Of a stretch of 64,000 bases of DNA, positions 16,097-25,152 are shown in pieces. The notes beneath the pieces are model-generated. The model was not told the origin of the DNA and searched no databases. It worked only from the letters and a program-made list of their open reading frames with translations. Numbering within the stretch: position 1 is the stretch's first letter; every line of letters starts with the position of its first letter. This stretch comes from Pseudomonadota bacterium (GTDB lineage Bacteria > Pseudomonadota > Gammaproteobacteria > Xanthomonadales > Xanthomonadaceae), in the NCBI GenBank assembly GCA_023390905.1, contig JAEWBY010000080.1, positions 68,735-132,734 of the forward strand. The letters run 5' to 3'. The translations under genes and the position numbers were made by a program.

Positions 16097-18576
16097 GCCG
16101 ACGCGCAGCCGCGTCCGAAGCACGCCGCACGCTGGAAGCGTGGTTCGACCGCCAGGGATGGAAACCGCTGCCGTTCCAGAAGCAGGCGTGGAAAGAATAT
16201 CTGGCCGGTCAATCCGGACTGATCCACACGCCCACCGGCAGCGGCAAGACGCTGGCCGCGTTCGGCGGGCCGTTGCTGGAAGCGCTCGCGCAGAAGCCGG
16301 GGCAAGCCGCCGCGCGCGCCAGCCGGCGCGTGGCCGCGCGGCCATTGCGCGTCCTGTGGATCACGCCGCTGCGCGCGCTCGCGGCCGACACCACGCGTGC
16401 GCTGGCCCGGGTCAGCGAACAGCTCGGGCTGCAATGGATCGTCGCGCAGCGCACCGGCGATGCGTCCTCGCGCGACAAACGGCTGGCACGCGGCGGCAAG
16501 GTCGATGTGCTGGTGACCACGCCCGAGTCGCTATCGCTGCTGCTCACCTACGAGGACAGCGCGGACTTCCTGGGCCAGGTGCGTAGCGTGATCGTGGACG
16601 AGTGGCATGAACTGCTTGGCAGCAAGCGCGGCACCCAGACCCAGTTGCTGCTGGCGCGTCTGCGCGCGTTGTCGCCGGGGCTGCGCACGTGGGGACTGTC
16701 GGCCACGCTCGGCAATCTCGATGTCGCCTGCCGTGCGCTGTTGCCCGTTGGCGAAAGCGGCGTGATCGTGTCTGGCGCGCGGCCGCGGCCGATGACCCTG
16801 GAAACCCTGCTGCCCGACCAGAAGCGCCGCTTCCCGTGGGGCGGTCACCTCGGCCTGGGCCAGTTGCAGAACGTGCTGCAGCGGATTTTCGCGCAGCGGA
16901 CCACGCTGGTGTTCACCAACACGCGCGCGCATGCCGAGCTGTGGCATCAGGCCTTGTCCGCGGTCTGGCCCGAGGATCCGGAAACGCTTGCGCTCCATCA
17001 CGGCTCGATGGATCCGTCCTTGCGCCAGCGTGCCGAGGCCGGCCTGCGCAGCGGCGCGCTGCGCTGCGTGGTGGCTACATCCAGCCTGGATCTCGGCGTG
17101 GATTTTCCCTCCGTCGATCAGGTGATGCAGATCGGCAGCGCCAAGGGCGTGGGCCGGCTGATGCAGCGCGCCGGACGCGCACGCCATCGCCCGGGCGAAA
17201 CCGGACACGTGGTCTGCGTGCCCACGCATGCGCTGGAGCTGGCCGAATACGCCGCCGCGCGCGATGCGATCGCCGCGGGCCACATCGAATCACGCCAGCC
17301 GCCGCATCTGCCGCTCGACGTCCTCGCACAGCACGCCGTGACGCTGGCGCTGGGTGGCGGTTTCGACGCCGACGCACTGCTTGCCGAAGTGCGCCGCACC
17401 GATGCCTTCCGCGATCTCGATGCCGGAGACTGGCGTCGGGTGCTCGATTTCATCGTGCGTGGCGGCGATGCGCTCGAACACTATCCCGAATATCGCCGCG
17501 TGGTGCGGGACGAGCACGGCGTCTACCGTTTGCAGGACCGCCGCGCCGCACTGCGCCACCGGCTCTCCATCGGCACGATCACCAGCGATGGCTCGGTGGC
17601 GATCAAGCTGCTGCGCGGCGGCGGACTGGGATCGGTGGAAGAGAATTTCCTCGGCCGATTGCGCCCCGGCGAACGCTTTCGTTTTTCCGGCCGACTGCTG
17701 GAACTGGTGCGACTGGAGAACATGACCGCCTACGTGCGCATTGCCCGTCAGGGCGAAGGCATCGTGCCGCGCTGGATGGGCGGGCGCATGCCGTTGTCGA
17801 ACCAGTTGGCCTGGCACCTGGAACGCAGCCTGGCCTTCGATCGCGGCTCGCCGGAAATGCGTGCGCTGGCGCCGCTGCTGGATCTGCAGTCGCGGATCTC
17901 CACGCTGCCGCATCCGGATCGGCTGGTCGTCGAGGTCGCACGCCGCCGTGATGGCCAGCACCTGTTCTTCCATACCTTCGCCGGCCGCGCCATCAACGAG
18001 AGCCTGGCCAACCTCGCCGCATGGCGCCTGGCGCGCATGCAGGCCAACACCTTCTCCGTGGCGCAGAGTGATCATGGTTTCATGCTGTCGCCGCAGCGCC
18101 CGCTGACGCTGGACGCGGCGGACGTGCGCCGCGTGTTCGCCACCGCGGATCTGGCCGAGGATCTCGAACACAGTGCCAACCTCGCCGAACTGGCGCGCCG
18201 GCAATTCCGCGGCATCGCGCGCATCGCCGGTTTGCTGCCGCCGTCCCTGCCCGGCCGCGCACCGCGCAACCTGCGCCAGTTGCAGGCATCCAGCGGACTG
18301 CTCTACGACGTGCTGCAGCAGCACGATCCGGATCATCTGCTGTTGCAGCTCGCGCGCCGTGAAGCCATCGAGGAAGACCTGCAGATCGAGCGCGTGCGCG
18401 ATGTCCTCACCGATCTGGATCGCCGCGCGTTGCACCTGCACGAGGCGCCGACACTGACCCCGCTATCGTTCCCGCTGTGGGCCGCGGGCATGCGCGCGCA
18501 GATGAGCAACGAAGACTGGCAGAGCCGCGTGCAGCGCGCCGTCGAACAACTGGAGGCACGTTATGGAAGAAGCTGA
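16093..18576 (+). CDS. Ligase-associated DEXH-box helicase (Lhr-like)
   Basis: The 827-aa protein is a superfamily 2 helicase. Motif I is TPTGSGKT (residues 46-53), motif II is the DEWH form (169-172, VDEWHELLGSKRGTQ), motif III is the GLSATLGN segment, and motif VI is MQRAGRARHRPGETG. The C-terminal half lacks standard helicase motifs and corresponds to the Lhr-family winged-helix and beta-barrel core. Members unwind DNA or RNA:DNA hybrids in the 3'-5' direction. It starts with an ATGA overlap on the ligase and overlaps the next gene by 14 bases. Length fits the DEXH helicase of the ligase cassette rather than full-length Lhr (about 1,500 aa). Confidence 0.92.
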   Translation: MSRRAAASEARRTLEAWFDRQGWKPLPFQKQAWKEYLAGQSGLIHTPTGSGKTLAAFGGPLLEALAQKPGQAAARASRRVAARPLRVLWITPLRALAADTTRALARVSEQLGLQWIVAQRTGDASSRDKRLARGGKVDVLVTTPESLSLLLTYEDSADFLGQVRSVIVDEWHELLGSKRGTQTQLLLARLRALSPGLRTWGLSATLGNLDVACRALLPVGESGVIVSGARPRPMTLETLLPDQKRRFPWGGHLGLGQLQNVLQRIFAQRTTLVFTNTRAHAELWHQALSAVWPEDPETLALHHGSMDPSLRQRAEAGLRSGALRCVVATSSLDLGVDFPSVDQVMQIGSAKGVGRLMQRAGRARHRPGETGHVVCVPTHALELAEYAAARDAIAAGHIESRQPPHLPLDVLAQHAVTLALGGGFDADALLAEVRRTDAFRDLDAGDWRRVLDFIVRGGDALEHYPEYRRVVRDEHGVYRLQDRRAALRHRLSIGTITSDGSVAIKLLRGGGLGSVEENFLGRLRPGERFRFSGRLLELVRLENMTAYVRIARQGEGIVPRWMGGRMPLSNQLAWHLERSLAFDRGSPEMRALAPLLDLQSRISTLPHPDRLVVEVARRRDGQHLFFHTFAGRAINESLANLAAWRLARMQANTFSVAQSDHGFMLSPQRPLTLDAADVRRVFATADLAEDLEHSANLAELARRQFRGIARIAGLLPPSLPGRAPRNLRQLQASSGLLYDVLQQHDPDHLLLQLARREAIEEDLQIERVRDVLTDLDRRALHLHEAPTLTPLSFPLWAAGMRAQMSNEDWQSRVQRAVEQLEARYGRS

Positions 18577-19225
18577 GCGCGAACTGCGCATCGATGGCGA
18601 AGCGCTGATCGCTTCGGCGCAGCGCTATCTGCTGTGGCCGCGCGAACAGGCCGTGCTGATCGCGGATCTGCATCTGGGCAAGGGCGAGGCGTTCCGCCGT
18701 GCCGGCATCAGTGTTCCGCGCGGCGGCACGGCGCAGGATCTGGCGCGGCTGTCCGGCGTTCTGACCCGGACCGCAGCGCGCGAACTGATGATCCTCGGCG
18801 ATTTCCTTCACCATTCCGGCAGCGGCGGCGACTGGCGCGACGACTGGCGGCTCTGGCGCGAGCAACACGCGGACGTACGCGTGCGCGTGATCGCCGGCAA
18901 CCATGATCGGCAACTGGAGGCGGTCGCACCGGACATGGACATCGATCTGATCGGCGCCGAACTGCTGCGCGCGCCGTTCCGCCTCCGCCATGATCCGGTC
19001 GAGCGCGATGCGCATGTCATCGCCGGACACCTGCATCCGCGCGTGGGCGTACCCGGTCTTCCGGGCAAGTGGCACGCATTCTGGTTACGCCCCAAGTTCA
19101 CCGTGTTGCCCGCGTATTCGGATTTCACCGGCGGCTATTACCCGTCACCACGCCAGGGCGGCGAGTTCCTCGCCTGCGCCGACGGCCATCTGCTGGCGAT
19201 GCCGGCCAGTGCATTGCGGCGGTGA
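18563..19225 (+). CDS. pdeM: Ligase-associated metallophosphoesterase
   Basis: The 220-aa protein is a two-metal phosphoesterase. Motifs are DLHLGKG (residues 35-41), GDFLHH (79-84), GNHD (112-115) and GHLHP (155-159), in the calcineurin-like order. NCBI names this family PdeM, ligase-associated DNA damage response endonuclease. The ATG at 18563 has GGAGG 7 bases upstream and lies within the end of the helicase gene. It is the last gene of the repair cassette and is followed by a 140-base gap to a convergent GST gene, in which I see no strong terminator. Mn-dependent DNA nuclease or 3'-phosphodiesterase activity is expected from family members. Confidence 0.9.
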   Translation: MEEAERELRIDGEALIASAQRYLLWPREQAVLIADLHLGKGEAFRRAGISVPRGGTAQDLARLSGVLTRTAARELMILGDFLHHSGSGGDWRDDWRLWREQHADVRVRVIAGNHDRQLEAVAPDMDIDLIGAELLRAPFRLRHDPVERDAHVIAGHLHPRVGVPGLPGKWHAFWLRPKFTVLPAYSDFTGGYYPSPRQGGEFLACADGHLLAMPASALRR

Positions 19226-19365
19226 AGCGATCCAGCGAGCGTCATCGAACGCGGCGTGATGACCTCGCCGCGGCGGGTTGCGTCTGAAGCCGTGCCTGCA
19301 GCAGGACGCACGCAGACGCACGCGCGGCTTCCGCCAATCTTCAACAACCCGCAAGCACTGCGCCG

Positions 19366-20118
19366 CTATTCCAGCTTCATCACGCCGCGACGCGGTGCGA
19401 CGTTCCCGAGCGTCTGCTCCGCCACCGGCGCACCCAGTTCGATCAGCACCTCGCGTTGCTGCGCCACAGGTGTGCGCAGCGTCTGTTCTTCGTATGCCAT
19501 CAGCCGCGCGAACGCCGGCAGCGCGAGCACGCGCGCGATGTGCGCGGCGGTGCGCGGCCAGCGCGCGGCGTCCACCTGGTAGCGCACGAAGGCGGCATTG
19601 CGGAAGAAGGACGCAATCGCGATGTCGGCCACGCTGACCTCGCCGAACAGGAAACCGTGCTCCGGCAGTTGCGATTCCAGATAGTCCAGCGCCGTGGGCA
19701 GATCCTGTTCGCGCGCCTTCTGCACGACGGCTTCGTCGGTGGCCTCGTTGAACAGATAACGCTTGACGCCGATCTGGTAGAACATTCCCCAGACGATCAC
19801 GTCGCCCAGGCGCGAATCGGCGAACTCCTCCAGCCAGCGCGCGCGGGCGCGATCACGCGGACTGCGCGGATACAGCGCGGGCGCCGGTTGAAGTTCTTCC
19901 AGGTATTCGCAGATCACCGTCGAGTCGTTGACGATGAAGTCGCCATCGATCAGCACCGGTACGCGCCGCAGCGGACTAAGGCGGCTGAATTGGTCATCGC
20001 CGATGAACGGGGCGAACGGATCGATGCGGTAGTCGATGCCCTTCAGTTCCAGACAGACCAGCACCTTGCGCACGTAGGGCGAAAGATAGTTGCCAATGAC
20101 CAGCATCGGTGGACGCAT
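19366..20118 (-). CDS. Glutathione S-transferase family protein
   Basis: The protein (250 aa) has the GST two-domain layout: a thioredoxin-like N-terminal half with YLSPYVRKVLVCLELKG, the cis-Pro segment RRVPVLIDGDF and VNDSTVICEYLEEL that binds the glutathione gamma-glutamyl group, followed by an all-helical domain. I chose the ATG at 20118 because GGAG lies 7 bases upstream; the internal ATG four codons later is an alternative. The catalytic residue is not evident, perhaps the Ser of YLSPYV. Substrate is unknown. Confidence 0.85.
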   Translation of the reverse strand: MRPPMLVIGNYLSPYVRKVLVCLELKGIDYRIDPFAPFIGDDQFSRLSPLRRVPVLIDGDFIVNDSTVICEYLEELQPAPALYPRSPRDRARARWLEEFADSRLGDVIVWGMFYQIGVKRYLFNEATDEAVVQKAREQDLPTALDYLESQLPEHGFLFGEVSVADIAIASFFRNAAFVRYQVDAARWPRTAAHIARVLALPAFARLMAYEEQTLRTPVAQQREVLIELGAPVAEQTLGNVAPRRGVMKLE

Positions 20119-20168
20119 GCGCGCGCTCCGGGTGAAAACGCGCAGACTGCGCGTCGGGCGCGCCGTGG

Positions 20169-21056
20169 TCAACCCAGTGCGGTGTCCAGCGCCATCATCA
20201 GACAGAAGCCCACTGCCAGCCCGAGCGTGGCCGGGCCGCCGTGGCCGTGGCGGTTGGATTCGGGGATTACACTGTGCGCGACGGCCGTGAGCATCGCACC
20301 GGCCGCGAAGGCCAGGCCCCAAGGCAGCAGCATCGAGGAGATGCCCACTGCCCACGCGCTGACGATCGCCGCCAGCGGTTCGACCACGCCGGTGAACGCG
20401 CCGATGAACACCGCCTTGGCGCGCGCCATGCCGGCGCCGGCCAGGATCAGCGCCACCACCAGCCCTTCGGGCACGTCCTGCAACGCGATGCCCATCGCCA
20501 GCCCGGAGGCGCCATGCAACTGGCCGCCCGCGGCGACCCCGACCGCCATGCCCTCGGGGACGTTGTGCAGCATGATCGCGAACACGAACACCAGCACGCG
20601 CATCGGCACCAGCGGCTTGCCCGGCTGTTGCGGATCGCGCGGGTCTTCATCGGACAACACGTGATCCAGCGCGAGCAGCGCCAGCGTGCCCAGCAGCACG
20701 CCGGCGCTGATGATGCCCGCCGAGGGCCATGGGCCGAAGCCGATGCGCGCGGCCGCTTCCAGTCCGGGCAGCACCAGCGAGAATGCCGTCGCCGCCAGCA
20801 TCACGCCGGCCCCGAAGCCGAGCAGCGCATCGGCCAGTTTCTGCGGCAGGCTGCGCACCACCAGCACGGGCACCGCGCCCAGCGCGGTGGCCAGCGCACA
20901 CAGTGCACCGCCGCGCACGCCGGCCAGCGCACCGCCGGAATGTTCCGGGGCCACGGCCAGCATCCAGCCGCTGACCAGCAGGATGAGGGCGGTCGCGGCA
21001 AAATACGGCCAGGCGACGGCCTGTCGGAACGCGAGCGGTTGCAGGACGCGATTCAT
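20169..21056 (-). CDS. ZIP family metal transporter
   Basis: The 295-aa protein has about eight membrane segments and the two metal-site helices of ZIP proteins: HNVPEGMAVG and a divergent DVPEGLVVAL. Such proteins carry zinc, iron or other divalent metals into the cytoplasm. The second helix has DVPEG instead of the usual E/QxPEG. A PRDPQQPGKP loop between helices 3 and 4 replaces the His-rich loop often seen. The start at 21056 gives a hydrophilic N terminus and a first helix at once. Metal selectivity cannot be told from the sequence. Confidence 0.85.
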   Translation of the reverse strand: MNRVLQPLAFRQAVAWPYFAATALILLVSGWMLAVAPEHSGGALAGVRGGALCALATALGAVPVLVVRSLPQKLADALLGFGAGVMLAATAFSLVLPGLEAAARIGFGPWPSAGIISAGVLLGTLALLALDHVLSDEDPRDPQQPGKPLVPMRVLVFVFAIMLHNVPEGMAVGVAAGGQLHGASGLAMGIALQDVPEGLVVALILAGAGMARAKAVFIGAFTGVVEPLAAIVSAWAVGISSMLLPWGLAFAAGAMLTAVAHSVIPESNRHGHGGPATLGLAVGFCLMMALDTALG

Positions 21057-21161
21057 GCGCGACGGACTCCGGGCTGGCCGTGCGCGTGCGCAAAGCCGAT
21101 GCACCGATACTACGCCGCGCCGTGTCGAGCCGATTTCACTCGCGCCGATCGCGGCCACGCG

Positions 21162-21767
21162 TCAGCGGCGTTCGTACTTCCAGTGCCGCGTGCGGCCTTC
21201 GGCCAGCCACTCGATCGCCTGCGCCAGGCACCGTTGCCGCGTCTGCGCGCGCTTGGCCTCGATGATCCATTCGATGTAATCGCGGCGATGGCTCGGACTG
21301 AAGCCTTCGAATGTCCGCGCGGCCGCCGGGTTGGCCTGCAGTGCCGCGTGCAGATCGTCGGGCACCGGCAGCGCCGCGCGCGGCCTGGCGATGCGTCGGG
21401 GCGCCGCACCACGGGCGGCCTGTTCGTTGAGGCGCATGGCCTTGCGGATCATCGCCAGCAGGGATCTCTTCGCGGGCACATCGGCCAGCGTGGTCATCCG
21501 TCCGAAGCTGCCCATGCCCTCGCGCGGCGAGCCATCGCCGGTGACTTCGGCGTGTTTCCAGAATCCGAACGAGGCATGCTGCTTGAACGCCGCCATGCCG
21601 CACAGGATGCCGCCGGCATGGACGAAGGTGGGCATGCCCCACTTGATGGTCTCTTCCACTTGCGGACAAGCTTCGTGCACCGATGCGCGCAGATGTTCGA
21701 GGATGGGCCGCGCGAACTCCGCCGAGCGTTCGATGTAGGCGTCGATGCGCGGATCGGTGCGGCTCAT
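21162..21767 (-). CDS. YdeI/OmpD-associated-like protein
   Basis: This 201-aa cytoplasmic protein begins with RIDAYIERSAEFARPILEHLRASVHEACPQVEETIKWGMPTF, the DUF1801-type core seen in YdeI/OmpD-associated proteins. It ends with FEGFSPSHRRDYIEWIIEAKRAQTRQRCLAQAIEWLAEG, the typical C-terminal helix pair of that family. The start at 21767 has AGGAGA five bases upstream. No enzymatic residues are evident, and the role is unknown. Confidence 0.8.
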   Translation of the reverse strand: MSRTDPRIDAYIERSAEFARPILEHLRASVHEACPQVEETIKWGMPTFVHAGGILCGMAAFKQHASFGFWKHAEVTGDGSPREGMGSFGRMTTLADVPAKRSLLAMIRKAMRLNEQAARGAAPRRIARPRAALPVPDDLHAALQANPAAARTFEGFSPSHRRDYIEWIIEAKRAQTRQRCLAQAIEWLAEGRTRHWKYERR

Positions 21768-21899
21768 GCAGGTCTCCTGCGGCGTGCGTGTCGGGCGCAG
21801 CTTAGCGGTGGCGCGCCGTTGTGCAACGCCACTCGCGCCGTCACGACCCGTGAAGCCTGCGGTCGTTATGCTGTCGCGGTCGTTTTCCCGGAATCGCGC

Positions 21900-22556
21900 A
21901 TGTTCCGCCCCCTCGTCGCCATCGCCGCGCTGCCGTGCATATTGTCGGCCTGCCAGACCGCGCCCGCCGTGGCCGATACGCCCGCGCCGGCGGTGATGCG
22001 CAGCCAGTGGCAATGCGGGGAGCTGGGCATCGACGCCAGCTTCGATACCGGCGTGGCCGATCAGGTGGTGCTGGTGATCGACGGCCGCCGCATCACCTTG
22101 CCGCACGCGGTTTCCGCTTCGGGCGCGCGCTATGCCGATGACGCCGGCAACCAGTTCTGGACCAAGGGCAACGGCGGCACGCTCAGCCTCGCCGAGCAGG
22201 CGGATCGCCCCTGCACGCGCAACGACCTGGTGTCGCCGTGGGATCGCGCCCGGGAACGTGGCGTGCGCTTCCGCGCGATCGGGCAGGAACCGGGCTGGCT
22301 GGCGGAAGTCGGCGGCGGCGATCACCCGCCGCTGCATGCCGAGCTCGATTACGGTCAGCGCCACATCGATCTGCCGCGCACCGATTTCGCCGGGGATCGC
22401 TATCGTGGTCACGCCAGCGACGGCACGCCGGTGGAACTGCAGGTGCAGCGCGCCAACTGCACCGATGCGATGAGCGGCGAAGCCTTCCCCGCCACCGCGA
22501 TCCTGCGCGTGGGCGATCGCACCTACCACGGCTGCGGCCGTGCCCTCATGGAGTAA
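21900..22556 (+). CDS. Lipoprotein with MliC-like and COG3650-like domains
   Basis: The 218-aa protein begins with a lipoprotein signal ending in ILSAC, so Cys18 should be lipidated. Residues about 38-100 (WQCGELGIDASFDTG and ITLPHAVSASGARYADDAGNQFW) resemble the MliC/PliC fold that inhibits C-type lysozyme. Residues 110-218 (VRFRAIGQEPGWLAEV to MSGEAFPATAILRVGDRTYHGCG) match the COG3650 layout common to envelope proteins of this group. The two-domain form is typical of lysobacters and xanthomonads. It ends 3 bases before the barnase-like RNase gene. Lysozyme inhibition is inferred and the key serine of the MliC loop is not confirmed. Confidence 0.75.
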   Translation: MFRPLVAIAALPCILSACQTAPAVADTPAPAVMRSQWQCGELGIDASFDTGVADQVVLVIDGRRITLPHAVSASGARYADDAGNQFWTKGNGGTLSLAEQADRPCTRNDLVSPWDRARERGVRFRAIGQEPGWLAEVGGGDHPPLHAELDYGQRHIDLPRTDFAGDRYRGHASDGTPVELQVQRANCTDAMSGEAFPATAILRVGDRTYHGCGRALME

Positions 22557-22559
22557 TGC

Positions 22560-23111
22560 ATGCCGCGCCGTTCCCGTCGCAACCGCAATCCCGGCATCCG
22601 CGCCACCAGCCTGATCGTGCTGTTGCTGGTGCTCATCGCCGGCGCCTGGTTCTGGCAGCGCTCCTCCGGTGACAGCGGTGGCGCACCGGACGCCATCGAA
22701 GAGATCGGCACGCGCCAGGGCGACCGCAACGTCGCCGCGCTGCCGCTGCCGCCCGCCGATTCCACCCGCGTGCAGCAAGCGCGCTCCGCGAGTCCGGGTG
22801 CCACTGAGCCTGATTCGGCCGCATTGCCCGCGTTCCTGCCGCCGGAGGCACGTCACACGCTGGATCTGATCGCGCGCGGCGGGCCGTTCCCGCACCGGCA
22901 GGACGGCAGCGTATTCGGCAATCGCGAAGGGCGCCTGCCGGCGAAACCGCGCGGCTACTATCACGAGTACACCGTCGATACGCCCGGGCTGGATCACCGC
23001 GGGGCGCGACGCATCGTCACCGGCGGTCAGCCACCGTCGGAGTACTACTACAGCGATGATCACTACGGCAGTTTCCGCCGTTTCGACGTGTCGGCGCAGG
23101 TGCGGCGATGA
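22560..23111 (+). CDS. Membrane-anchored barnase-like ribonuclease
   Basis: The 183-aa protein has a basic N terminus, one membrane segment (about residues 17-32) and a Pro/Ala-rich linker, followed by a guanyl-specific RNase fold from about residue 92. The catalytic triad of barnase is present: Glu136 (YYHEYTVD), Arg150 or Arg151 (RGARRIV) and His168 (SDDHYGSF), together with the preceding VFGNREGRLPAKP. The absence of a cleavage motif makes it a type II membrane protein with the enzyme outside the cytoplasm, unless it is secreted. It overlaps the barstar-like gene by ATGA. The target could be scavenged RNA or a rival cell; neither can be told from sequence. Confidence 0.85.
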   Translation: MPRRSRRNRNPGIRATSLIVLLLVLIAGAWFWQRSSGDSGGAPDAIEEIGTRQGDRNVAALPLPPADSTRVQQARSASPGATEPDSAALPAFLPPEARHTLDLIARGGPFPHRQDGSVFGNREGRLPAKPRGYYHEYTVDTPGLDHRGARRIVTGGQPPSEYYYSDDHYGSFRRFDVSAQVRR

Positions 23112-23557
23112 GTGCCTCGGGCTTCGACACCGGGCTGGGTGATGCGGCCAGCGCGGGCGTCTTCTTCGTCACCGGCGACGATCTGGACACGCTGGCGGCG
23201 GTGGCCCGCGATCACGGCCTGCGCGTCTGCCGGCTGGATCTGTCCGGCTGCGACGGCAAGGCGGCGCTGCTGCTGCGCATCGGCACGCAACTGGACTTCC
23301 CGGACAGCACCGGCCGCAACTGGGACGCACTGTCGGACAACCTGCGCGATCTGTCGTGGCTGCCCGCGCCCGGTTATGTGCTGCTGCTGGATCAGGCCAC
23401 CGATCTGCGCGACCGCGATGAGGCCAGCTTCGACACGCTGCTGGACATCCTCAACGAAGCGGCCGGCTTCTGGGCCAGCCAGGACGTGCCGTTCTGGGCG
23501 TTCATCGCGCTGGACGACGCCGAATTCGATCAGTTCGACGACGCGCAGGACGCCTGA
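23108..23557 (+). CDS. Barstar-like ribonuclease inhibitor
   Basis: The 149-aa acidic protein has the barstar fold pattern. RNWDALSDNLRDLSW (residues 70-84) has the interface Asp73 and Asp77 that correspond to Asp35 and Asp39 of barstar, and a hydrophobic strand follows (GYVLLLD). No signal peptide is seen, so the inhibitor stays in the cytoplasm and protects the cell from the RNase encoded just upstream. The ATGA overlap means translation of both is coupled. The last 25 residues (DVPFWAFIALDDAEFDQFDD) are very acidic. Family is well supported; the pairing with the adjacent RNase is supported by position. Confidence 0.88.
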   Translation: MSASGFDTGLGDAASAGVFFVTGDDLDTLAAVARDHGLRVCRLDLSGCDGKAALLLRIGTQLDFPDSTGRNWDALSDNLRDLSWLPAPGYVLLLDQATDLRDRDEASFDTLLDILNEAAGFWASQDVPFWAFIALDDAEFDQFDDAQDA

Positions 23558-23617
23558 TCGCTTGGCCGCGCAGGCGGCGGCCCTTCCGCCATCGGCGCGC
23601 GCCTGCGATCATGGCGC

Positions 23618-24994
23618 ATGAACGATTTCAAGCAATTGCCGCTGTCCGATGCCCTGCGCGTGGGCATCGAAGCACTGGGTTATGCGCGGATGACCCCGGT
23701 GCAGGCGCAGAGCCTTCCGCCCATCCTGGAAGGGCGCGACCTCATCGCGCAGGCCCCGACCGGCAGCGGCAAGACCGCCGCGTTCGGACTGGGCCTGCTG
23801 CAACGCGTGGACGTGGGGATCATCCGCGTGCAGGCGTTGGTGCTCTGCCCGACGCGCGAACTGGCCGAGCAGGTCGCCGGGCAGATCCGCAGGCTGGCCA
23901 TCGGCGTGCCCAACCTGAAAGTGCTGCTGCTGTGCGGCGGCATGCCGCTGGCGCCGCAACTGGCCTCGCTGGAGGCGCACGATCCGCACGTGGTCGTGGG
24001 CACGCCGGGACGCGTGCAGGAACTGCTGCGCAAGAAGGCGCTGCATCTGGGCGGCGTGCGCACGCTGGTGCTGGACGAGGCCGATCGCATGCTCGACATG
24101 GGCTTCGAGGAACCGATCCGCGAAATCGTCGGCAAGCTGCCGCGCGAACGCCAGGGCCTGTTGTTCTCGGCCACCTTCCCCGATGGCATCCGCGCGATCG
24201 CGCGCAACGTGCTGCGCGATCCGGTGGAAGTGACGGTCGAGGGCGCCGAGCAGTCCGGCGACATCGCGCAGCGTTTCGTCGAAGTGGACCCGGCGCGCAA
24301 GCAACTGGCACTAGCCGGTTTCCTCGCCAGCGAACAACCCGAATCGGTGGTCGTGTTCTGCAACATGCGCAAGGACACCGATGAGGTCGCCGCTTCGCTG
24401 CAGCACTTCGGGTTCTCGGCACTGGCGCTGCACGGCGACATGGAACAGCGCGATCGCGAGGAAGTGCTGGTGCGCTTTTCCAATCGCAGTTGCAACGTGC
24501 TGGTGGCCAGCGACGTCGCCGCGCGCGGTCTGGACATCGCCGATCTCGCGGCGGTGGTGAACTACGACCTGCCCACCGACGCCGACACCTACGTGCATCG
24601 CATCGGCCGCACCGGCCGGGCCGGACGCAGCGGCTGGGCGCTGAGCCTGTGCACGCCGCGCGAGCGCCCGCGCGCGGCGCAACTGGAGGAACGGCTGGGC
24701 CAGCCGCTGCGCTGGGAAAAGAACCTCCCGCCACCGCCGCGCGCCAACAGCGCGCCGGCCGCGCCGATGGTCAGCCTGCGCATCGACGCCGGAAAGACCG
24801 ACAAGCTCCGCCCCGGCGACATTCTCGGCGCCCTCACCGGCGAGGCCGGCCTGCCGGCCGCGGCCATCGGAAAGATCGCGATCTACCCCACCCGTTCCTA
24901 CGTGGCGATCGAACGCAGCAAGGCCGCCCAGGCCCTGGCGCGCCTCAACAGCGGCCGGATCAAGGGACGCAGCTTCCGGGTGCGGAAGGTCTAG
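23618..24994 (+). CDS. dbpA: ATP-dependent RNA helicase DbpA
   Basis: The 458-aa protein has the DEAD-box core: Q motif (YARMTPVQAQSLP), Walker A APTGSGKT (residues 46-53), DEAD at 153-156, SAT, and the HRIGRTGRAGRSG motif VI. The C-terminal domain of about 75 residues (from RIDAGKTDKLRPGDILGAL) is the DbpA-type RNA-binding domain that recognises hairpin 92 of 23S rRNA and guides late 50S assembly. The ATG at 23618 gives family length, with only a weak ribosome-binding site. It lies 60 bases after the barstar gene and may be partly co-transcribed with it. Confidence 0.92.
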   Translation: MNDFKQLPLSDALRVGIEALGYARMTPVQAQSLPPILEGRDLIAQAPTGSGKTAAFGLGLLQRVDVGIIRVQALVLCPTRELAEQVAGQIRRLAIGVPNLKVLLLCGGMPLAPQLASLEAHDPHVVVGTPGRVQELLRKKALHLGGVRTLVLDEADRMLDMGFEEPIREIVGKLPRERQGLLFSATFPDGIRAIARNVLRDPVEVTVEGAEQSGDIAQRFVEVDPARKQLALAGFLASEQPESVVVFCNMRKDTDEVAASLQHFGFSALALHGDMEQRDREEVLVRFSNRSCNVLVASDVAARGLDIADLAAVVNYDLPTDADTYVHRIGRTGRAGRSGWALSLCTPRERPRAAQLEERLGQPLRWEKNLPPPPRANSAPAAPMVSLRIDAGKTDKLRPGDILGALTGEAGLPAAAIGKIAIYPTRSYVAIERSKAAQALARLNSGRIKGRSFRVRKV

Positions 24995-25103
24995 GCCGGC
25001 TCGGCGGCTGCGCCGGCCGAAGCCGGGATTCCGGATTGAACGGGATGGCCGATCGGCTCCGCTTGCGGATCCCCGGTGCCGAACCCCATCCCGGCCAAAG
25101 AAA

Positions 25104-25126
25104 AACGCCGGGACATGCCCGGCGTT
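25104..25126 (-). terminator. Terminator of the cold-shock gene
   Basis: AACGCCGGG pairs with CCCGGCGTT around a 5-nt loop. Read on the minus strand it is followed by five U residues, so it ends the cold-shock gene, and it can also stop read-through from dbpA. Confidence 0.85.
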
Positions 25127-25152
25127 CTCTGGTGACTCAAGTCAGCGCTGGA

